Shown here: positions 58,813 through 64,000 of the stretch, one piece after another | Layout of the letters: each line of letters opens with the position of its first letter | How positions within the stretch are numbered: the stretch's first letter is position 1 | Source of the DNA: Streptomyces sp. NRRL S-455 | GTDB taxonomy: Bacteria; Actinomycetota; Actinomycetes; Streptomycetales; Streptomycetaceae | DNA: 64,000 nt | Reading direction: 5' to 3' | Assembly: GCF_000717875.1 (NCBI RefSeq) | Contig: NZ_JOCT01000011.1 | Coordinates: forward strand, 248,001 to 312,000 | Made by a program: the position numbers and the translations under genes | The notes under the pieces: model-generated | Told to the model about the DNA's origin: nothing | The model's database searches: none | What the model saw: the letters and a program-made list of their open reading frames with translations, nothing else

Positions 58813-60921
58813 ATGCAGAACACCGCCACGCCCACGCACTGTCCGTACTGTGCCCTGCAGTGCGGGATGAACCTGACGCCCGCGCCGGACGGGACCGTCG
58901 AGGTGAGCGAGCGGACCGACTTCCCGGTGAACCGGGGGGCGCTGTGCGGCAAGGGCCGTACGGCGGGGGCGGTGCTCGCGCGGAACGTCCGCCTGACCTC
59001 GCCGTTGGTGCGGGACGAGAGCGGCGCGCTGGTGCCGGCCTCCTGGGACGAGGCGCTGGACCGGATCGCCGGAGAGCTGCGCCGGACGCGTGCCGAGTAC
59101 GGGCCGGACGGGGTCGGAGTGTTCGGCGGCGGTGGTCTGACGAACGAGAAGGCGTACACGCTCGGCAAGTTCGCACGGGTCGTACTCGGCACGTCCCAGA
59201 TCGACTACAACGGCCGTTTCTGCATGTCGTCGGCCGCGGCGGCCGGCATCAAGGCCTTCGGACTGGACCGCGGGCTGCCGTTCCCGCTGGAGGACATCCC
59301 GAAGACCGGCTGCGTGATCCTGGTCGGCTCGAACCTCGCGGAGACCATGCCGCCGTCCCTGCGGTTCCTCACCGAGCTGAAGGAGAACGGCGGCACGCTC
59401 GTCGTCATCGACCCGCGCCGCACGAAGACCGCCGAGCAGGCGGACCTGCACCTGGCGCCCCGGCCGGGCACGGACCTGGCCCTCGCGCTGGGCCTGCTGC
59501 ACCTGGTGATCGCCGAGGGGCGGGTGGACGAGGAGTACGTCCAGGAGCGGACCGTGGGCTGGGAGGACGCCCGGGCCGCCGCGATGGCGCACTGGCCGGA
59601 GTACGTGGAGCGGATCACCGGGGTGTCCGTCCCCCAGCTCCGGGAGACCGTACGGCTGTTCTGCGAGCCGGAGTCGGCGATGGTGCTCACCGCCCGCGGG
59701 CCCGAGCAGCAGTCCAAGGGCACGGACACGGTGGGCGCCTGGATCAACCTGTGCCTCGCCACCGGCCGGGCGGGCCGTCCGCTGTCCGGGTACGGCTGCC
59801 TGACCGGGCAGGGCAACGGACAGGGCGGGCGCGAACACGGGCAGAAGGCCGACCAGTTGCCGGGCTACCGCAAGCTCGACGACCCGGCGGCGCGTGCGCA
59901 TGTCGCCGAGGTGTGGGGCGTGGACCCGGACTCGCTGCCTGGCCCTGGCCGCAGTGCCTACGAGCTGCTGGACGCGCTGGGCACGGACATCCGCTCCCTG
60001 CTGCTGATGGCGTCCAATCCGGTGGTGTCGGCGCCCCGTGCCGCCCATGTCGAGGAGCGCATCAGGTCGCTGGACTTCCTGGCCGTCTGTGACGTGGTGC
60101 TGTCGGAGACGGCGGAACTCGCCGACGTGGTCCTGCCGGTCACGCAGTGGGCGGAGGAGACGGGCACGATGACCAGCCTGGAGGGCCGCGTCCTGCTCCG
60201 CCGCCAGGCCGTCACGCCGCCCGACGGCGTCCGCAGCGACCTGGAGGTCCTGCACGAACTGGCCGCGCGACTGGGCGTGGAGAAGGGCTTCCCGACCGGC
60301 CCGGAGGAGGTCTTCGAGGAACTCCGCCGGGCGAGCGCGGGCGGGGTGGCGGACTACTCGGGGATCACGTACCGGAGGCTGGTGGAGGAGGACGGGGTGT
60401 TCTGGCCGTGTCCGGCGGTGGAGTCGTCACACCCGGGTGACACGAGGGAGCAGGCGCACCCCGGCACCCCCCGCCTCTTCCTGGACCGTTTCGCCACCCC
60501 CGACGGCCGGGCCCGGTTCGTCCCCGTCTCGCACCGTGCGACCGCCGAGGAACCCGACGACGAGTACCCGGTGCTGCTCACCACCGGGCGGGTCGTGTCG
60601 CAGTACCAGTCCGGGGCGCAGACCCGGCGGGTGGCGGAGCTCAGCGCCGCGGCGCCCGGGCCGTTCGTGGAACTGCATCCGCGGCTGGCGGCCCGGCTCG
60701 GGGCGGCCGAGGGCGACCCGGTCGCCGTCGTGTCCCGGCGGGGCCGGGCCGTGGCGCCCGCCCGGATCACGAGCGCCATCCGGCCCGACACCGTCTTCAT
60801 GCCGTTCCACTGGCCGGGCGAGGGCCGCGCCAACTCCCTCACCAACCCGGCGCTCGACCCGACCTCCCGGATGCCGGAGTTCAAGACGTGCGCGGTGCGG
60901 CTGGAGGCGGTGCGGCCTTAG
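58813..60921 (+). CDS. nasA: Molybdopterin oxidoreductase, probable assimilatory nitrate reductase catalytic subunit
   Basis: A 702-residue cytoplasmic molybdoenzyme of the Nas/FdhF group, expected to reduce nitrate to nitrite. The N-terminal [4Fe-4S] cluster motif is CPYCALQCGM ... GALCGKG. Cofactor-binding segments include YNGRFCMSSAAAAG near residue 135 (the Cys is the probable Mo ligand), LVGSNLAETMPPSLRF, DPRRTKTAEQADL, GQGNGQGGREHG and the C-terminal MPFHWPGEGRANSLTNPALD. It lacks the C-terminal extra Fe-S or BFD domain found in some NasA proteins. Single gene without a partner reductase. Siroheme chelatase and a ferredoxin reductase are encoded nearby. Confidence 0.9.
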   Translation: MQNTATPTHCPYCALQCGMNLTPAPDGTVEVSERTDFPVNRGALCGKGRTAGAVLARNVRLTSPLVRDESGALVPASWDEALDRIAGELRRTRAEYGPDGVGVFGGGGLTNEKAYTLGKFARVVLGTSQIDYNGRFCMSSAAAAGIKAFGLDRGLPFPLEDIPKTGCVILVGSNLAETMPPSLRFLTELKENGGTLVVIDPRRTKTAEQADLHLAPRPGTDLALALGLLHLVIAEGRVDEEYVQERTVGWEDARAAAMAHWPEYVERITGVSVPQLRETVRLFCEPESAMVLTARGPEQQSKGTDTVGAWINLCLATGRAGRPLSGYGCLTGQGNGQGGREHGQKADQLPGYRKLDDPAARAHVAEVWGVDPDSLPGPGRSAYELLDALGTDIRSLLLMASNPVVSAPRAAHVEERIRSLDFLAVCDVVLSETAELADVVLPVTQWAEETGTMTSLEGRVLLRRQAVTPPDGVRSDLEVLHELAARLGVEKGFPTGPEEVFEELRRASAGGVADYSGITYRRLVEEDGVFWPCPAVESSHPGDTREQAHPGTPRLFLDRFATPDGRARFVPVSHRATAEEPDDEYPVLLTTGRVVSQYQSGAQTRRVAELSAAAPGPFVELHPRLAARLGAAEGDPVAVVSRRGRAVAPARITSAIRPDTVFMPFHWPGEGRANSLTNPALDPTSRMPEFKTCAVRLEAVRP

Positions 60922-60929
60922 CTTGGCGT

Positions 60930-61105
60930 TCAACGTCGTCGGGCTTGGTGTTCCTTGATCGACTCGGCGCGTTTGACCGTCTTGCGGTCACCCGGCAGGC
61001 GCTCGACCTTCAGGCGGTTCAACGTGCGCTGCAGGATGGGCAGTTCCTCGTGCGGGTTGGGGCACCCGTTCCCAGTCGGCCTCGGCCTTACCGAGCGGGT
61101 GAGTA
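60930..61105 (-). pseudogene. Unidentified minus-strand gene fragment
   Basis: The minus strand reads NPHEELPILQRTLNRLKVER, then LPGDRKTVKRAESIKEHQAR, ending in RR and TGA at 60930-60932, a basic helical C-terminus with natural-looking composition. Upstream the plausible reading (LGKAEADWERVPQ) lies in another frame, so the fragment seems frameshifted and lacks a start. I do not recognise the family. It sits between nitrate reductase and the IS110 relic. Confidence 0.35.
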
Positions 61106-61111
61106 CGTGAC

Positions 61112-61354
61112 GTGTTCCGCATGGCCGAGCGCCTCGTGGAAGAGGGACTCCTCAGCCGTGGTGCACTACCTGATCTGCGGATTATCGATTCGATCTTCGA
61201 TGAGATGACTCGCGATGAGTCACCCGATCGGTGGACGACAGAGGCTCTGATCAGCGACGTTGGTTGGGGTCAGGCCCGCGGGCCGGCTCAGCAAGTTCTG
61301 GCCCGGGAAGGCGCGGAGACCTCGGTGCTGCCAGACATCTGTGTTGTCCGGTAG
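61112..61354 (+). CDS. Unrecognised 80-codon ORF, perhaps a gene fragment
   Basis: From GTG 61112 it reads FRMAERLVEEGLLSRGALPD, then LRIIDSIFDEMTRDESPDRW, a plausible mixed helical sequence with ordinary composition up to about residue 52; the remainder (GQARGPAQQVLAREG...) looks less protein-like. No clear ribosome binding site. It may be the remnant of a gene interrupted by the IS110 relic that begins at 61369. Function unknown. Confidence 0.3.
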   Translation: MFRMAERLVEEGLLSRGALPDLRIIDSIFDEMTRDESPDRWTTEALISDVGWGQARGPAQQVLAREGAETSVLPDICVVR

Positions 61355-61368
61355 CGCACCCTGGTGGC

Positions 61369-62006
61369 TCAGACCGCTGCTGCCTGTGCGGTGACGCTTC
61401 CCTCGGGGGAAGGTGCCAGGTCGCCAGCGGCGGTGCAGGCGGCCGAAAGCCGGATGAGCAGTGCGAGCATCTGTTGCCCAAGGGCGTCCTCGACGAGCGG
61501 TGGCTGGTGGGCACAGTCGGCGCGGGGGACTTAGCGGAGCCTCTCGGCTTCGGCTACGATGCCGCGCTTTCGGCCGGCGCGCTTGAGCGCTTCCTGCACC
61601 TGGGCGCGGGTTGGCCGGGCGGCCTTGGCAGGGGTGGGGGCAGCTTTGAGGAGTTCGTAAGCCTCGGGACGGCAGAGACCGTTCTTCCAGCGCTCGACGG
61701 CGGCCAGAGCGGTCGGATAGTACGGACGACGCGGCCACTGTCACCGTCACCCAACTGTGCGATGTAGTCGAGAGGTGATCCAGGCCCAACGGTGGCGGTC
61801 GGGTGATCCGGAGATCTGGATGGTCATGCACTCCGGCTACGACGTCGCCTCCCTAATCCGGTATTCGGTGGCGCTGGCGGGTCGAGCAGAATCCTGTAGT
61901 CGGCCGCGTCGTCGGTGATGTGCCGCTTGTCGAGTAACTCGCCTTCGTCGTCGGCCAAGACGACATCGTGCGTCTTCTCTGCCCAGTCGATACCGCAGTA
62001 GATCAA
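61369..62006 (-). mobile_element. Degenerate IS110-family transposase gene
   Basis: On the minus strand from TTG 62006: IYCGIDWAEKTHDVVLADDE then GELLDKRHITDDAADYRILL, the IS110 N-terminus with the first catalytic Asp. After a deletion, from about 61731: YPTALAAVERWKNGLCRPEA, YELLKAAPTPAKAARPTRAQ and VQEALKRAGRKRGIVAEAER, then an in-frame TAA at 61533-61531. Beyond it, still in frame: QPPLVEDALGQQMLALLIRL and SAACTAAGDLA. The C-terminal Ser catalytic domain is missing, the middle is deleted, and there is a nonsense codon. It is dead, and no element ends are recognisable. Confidence 0.8.
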
Positions 62007-62398
62007 GGCTGTCCTCCCAATGGCTGTCGAGCTGTCGCCGATGGTCGAGCACCGGCGTGGGTACGGGGAACCACGTCCGTGAGCTCGAAGGGCGCGCGTC
62101 AGCGCGGGCGTACTGTGTGCGGACCGGTCGGTGAAGACGCTGCCCCGGTGGCGCTCGAGACCTCCTGCGGCCTGTTGGTGGCGGTGCTACGAACCGGAAA
62201 GCGTCAAAAAGGCATTCGTAGAAAACCGCACACCAGCAGGTCGGGCGCAGGCGAGGTAGACGCCAAGCTGAGTAAACCGAGCACCACGAACAAGCCGATC
62301 TAGTGGCCACCGCCCCCCCACGTCGCTGCGGGCGGGATGAAGAGCATAGATAGGCTGATAGGCGCGAGAACCGGTCCGCGGATACCGAGGGGGCACGC
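62007..62398. other. 392-base region without a convincing gene
   Basis: Between the IS110 relic and the charged small protein. No ORF with a ribosome binding site or family resemblance is visible on either strand. The left part would be the upstream end of the IS110 element; the right part must hold the promoter of the 62399 gene. An A-rich stretch (AAAGCGTCAAAAAGG near 62199) is unusual for this genome. Confidence 0.4.
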
Positions 62399-62809
62399 TT
62401 GAGCGGCAGGGGCGACACGAGTGGGCCGTCGGAGCGCCAGGTGGGGGACGAGGAGTTCCTCGACATCGCCGGGAGCCAGGCCGAGGCACGGCTTCTGCGC
62501 AAGGCGTTGCAGCAACTCTCTGACGGTGGCGCAGGCCAGGCCCTGCAGGAGATGGCGCGGGAAGTGCTCTCCGGGAGAATGGGGCTGCGCGAGGCGGTCT
62601 CGCAGGGCGCGTACGGCGGGGAACTCATCGACAAGACCGAGTCCTTCCGGCGTGACTGGGAATCCATGTCCGACCGCGAGCGGGAGGAACTTGCCGAGCA
62701 TGGGCGGCAGTTGATTGACGAGGAACGCCGCGAGATCGAGGCCGAGAGGCGTGAGGCGGACAGCGGCCGGTCGGGGCGGCACAGTGGGCGTGGTTGGTCG
62801 GCGTACTGA
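62399..62809 (+). CDS. Small charged helical protein upstream of a WXG-type gene
   Basis: A 136-residue hydrophilic protein starting at TTG 62399 with GAGGGGG 6 bases upstream. No signal peptide or membrane helix. The N-terminal half is helical (EFLDIAGSQAEARLLRKALQ, GMREVL-like GQALQEMAREVLSG); the C-terminal third is a highly charged helix (SMSDREREELAEHGRQLIDE, then ERREIEAERREADSGRSGRH). It lies 100 bases before the WXG-like gene on the same strand. By position it may be a chaperone or partner of that protein; the family is not recognised. Confidence 0.7.
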   Translation: MSGRGDTSGPSERQVGDEEFLDIAGSQAEARLLRKALQQLSDGGAGQALQEMAREVLSGRMGLREAVSQGAYGGELIDKTESFRRDWESMSDREREELAEHGRQLIDEERREIEAERREADSGRSGRHSGRGWSAY

Positions 62810-62909
62810 GCGGGGTGCGGGGCGACAAGGCACGGGATCCAGGCGTCTGCTGACATGCCCGGAGGCGGCGGCAGGTCGGGTGCCTTCACGGGGAAGGAAA
62901 AGGTAAGAC

Positions 62910-64000
62910 GTGTCATTTCGAGTGGAATCAGCCGATCTCGATTCGTACGGCAATCTCCTCAAGCGGGCCACTGAGGACGTTCAACAGTGCATCGGCTACC
63001 TGAAACAGGCCACGGTCGACAAGGGGCTGGTGTCCGAGTTCTGGGAGATGTGCACCAGCGAGCACGAGAAGTACGTCAGTGACGGAGAGACGCTCCTGAC
63101 GAAGGTGCGCGGCATCCTCGACTCCGCCTCAGGCGAACTGGCCAAGGTTGCCGCCTACTACCGTGATACCGACAGCGACGAGGCCGCCCGTATGGACGCC
63201 GCCTACCCCGGCTCCAAGCAGCGTGCTCCAGGAAACGCGGGTTCGGGCAGTGGAGCCTCCTTCCAGGACGTCAGGGACGCCGGAAACGAGCTGAAACCGG
63301 TCGGTGGGGACAAAAACTACCTGGAAGGGCATCTGAGCGAGTTCTCGTTCGCTCCGGTACACAAAACCGTCGGCACGTTCATGGACTTCGGCAGTCCTTC
63401 CGCGATCGTCAACGAGGGCTGCAAACTCTTCCTGGGTATCGACCCGTTCGGTGAGGCGTTGAAATGGGTCACCGGAGACTGGGACACGTACACCGACTGC
63501 GGGACGGCCTGGGCCAACCTCGGGAAGGCCTGTGGGGCTATCGCTGACAACATCAAGTCGGGAAACGACGTCCTGGCCGGCAGCTGGGAGGGCAATGCGG
63601 CCGACGCGGCCTGGGCGTACTTCGACGAGTTCCAGACCAAGCTTCGGTCGATTGAGGAGGGCCTCTCCTCACTCGAGGGGCACTATGGCCAAGTAGCCCA
63701 CTACATCTTCGCGCTCGCCGAAGTCCTCAAGGCCGGTTTGGCCTTCATCGCCGACAGGATCATCACTGCCATGGTCTTCCAGGCCGCCGCATTCGCTGCC
63801 TCTGCTACGGGGGTTGGCCTCTTGGGAGGGGCGGCGAGCGCGGCGCTGGCTGCTGCGCAGGCAACGCTCGCGGTGATGAAGTGGGCCGAACTGACGGCCC
63901 AGTTCACGAAAACGGCAATGGCCCTCACACTCGCTCTGGGCGCCAGCTCGGCGATCATGGGGACCACTGTTGACGCCGTTCAGGGATTCCCCGAAGTCGG
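62910..64000 (+). CDS. WXG100/LXG-like type VII secretion substrate, N-terminal part (runs off the window)
   Basis: An open frame from GTG 62910 (GAAAAGG about 6 bases upstream) to the window end, at least 363 codons. Start: SFRVESADLDSYGNLLKRAT. The first helical hairpin contains W45-E-M. A second WXG100-like unit has AGSWEGNAADAAWAYFDEF with W226-E-G, followed by an Ala-rich hydrophobic region (about residues 285-345) similar to the membrane-active part of large WXG/LXG proteins. The two helical hairpins suggest export by the ESX/type VII system, with a cargo domain probably encoded beyond the edge. Family assignment is by motif only. Confidence 0.75.
   Translation, partial: MSFRVESADLDSYGNLLKRATEDVQQCIGYLKQATVDKGLVSEFWEMCTSEHEKYVSDGETLLTKVRGILDSASGELAKVAAYYRDTDSDEAARMDAAYPGSKQRAPGNAGSGSGASFQDVRDAGNELKPVGGDKNYLEGHLSEFSFAPVHKTVGTFMDFGSPSAIVNEGCKLFLGIDPFGEALKWVTGDWDTYTDCGTAWANLGKACGAIADNIKSGNDVLAGSWEGNAADAAWAYFDEFQTKLRSIEEGLSSLEGHYGQVAHYIFALAEVLKAGLAFIADRIITAMVFQAAAFAASATGVGLLGGAASAALAAAQATLAVMKWAELTAQFTKTAMALTLALGASSAIMGTTVDAVQGFPEV

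Noticed and set aside
1..64000. CRISPR array
   Set aside because: No set of regularly spaced identical 25-40 base repeats was seen; the only tandem repeats are the 9-bp, 11-12-bp and tRNA duplications listed.

Overview
The window is high-GC actinobacterial DNA and almost certainly comes from the chromosome of a Streptomyces species. The evidence is the strong third-position G/C bias, frequent GTG starts with GGAGG-type ribosome binding sites, many 4-base start/stop overlaps, Streptomyces-type intergenic hairpins, and a core of genes whose order (an HrdA-type sigma factor next to dnaG, then a ferredoxin-reductase-like gene, dGTPase, a CbiX-type chelatase and an assimilatory nitrate reductase) agrees with what I remember of the S. 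coelicolor SCO2465-SCO2473 neighbourhood. That synteny is from memory and was not computed.

Layout. 1-3.9 kb: a hemerythrin-like protein, a small membrane protein, a YihY/BrkB membrane protein, and an unusual gene that joins a squalene/phytoene-synthase-like domain to a cis-prenyltransferase. 3.9-14.8 kb: a complete eleven-gene Mce lipid-import operon on the minus strand (ATPase, two YrbE permeases, six Mce proteins, two Mce-associated proteins), followed by a sigma factor with a membrane-spanning, low-complexity tail. 16.3-26.2 kb: a TauE-type permease, then a fucose/fucoside locus made of a GntR regulator with a strong candidate operator, L-fuconate dehydratase, a decayed SDR, an LplABC-type sugar ABC importer and a GH95 alpha-L-fucosidase. 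26.3-31.1 kb: two LuxR-type two-component systems facing each other across a pseudogene and a bidirectional terminator. 31.2-37.7 kb: a secreted alpha/beta hydrolase and a cluster (AraC/VirS-type regulator, ALDH, SadH-like SDR, flavin monooxygenase) resembling the mycobacterial mymA locus.

37.7-40.6 kb is a decayed patch: a frameshifted livF relic, a hydrolase cut off at an IS5-type transposase fragment, a VapBC-like toxin-antitoxin pair and about 800 bases without a credible gene. It ends at three minus-strand tRNA genes. 41-60.9 kb is core-like: a YtxH-like protein, an FGGY kinase, a heterodimeric ABC exporter, hrdA, dnaG, a ferredoxin reductase, dGTPase, a CbiX-type chelatase, a SanA/YdcF protein, enoyl-CoA hydratase, a membrane flavoprotein coupled to a free-standing amino-acid-type adenylation enzyme, and nitrate reductase. 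60.9-62.4 kb holds gene fragments and an IS110 relic. 62.4-64 kb begins what looks like a type VII secretion substrate locus that runs off the window.

The main themes are envelope lipid transport, sugar scavenging and oxidative lipid-type metabolism. At least four genes have been inactivated by internal deletion, truncation or frameshift, all in the accessory part between 19 and 39 kb.
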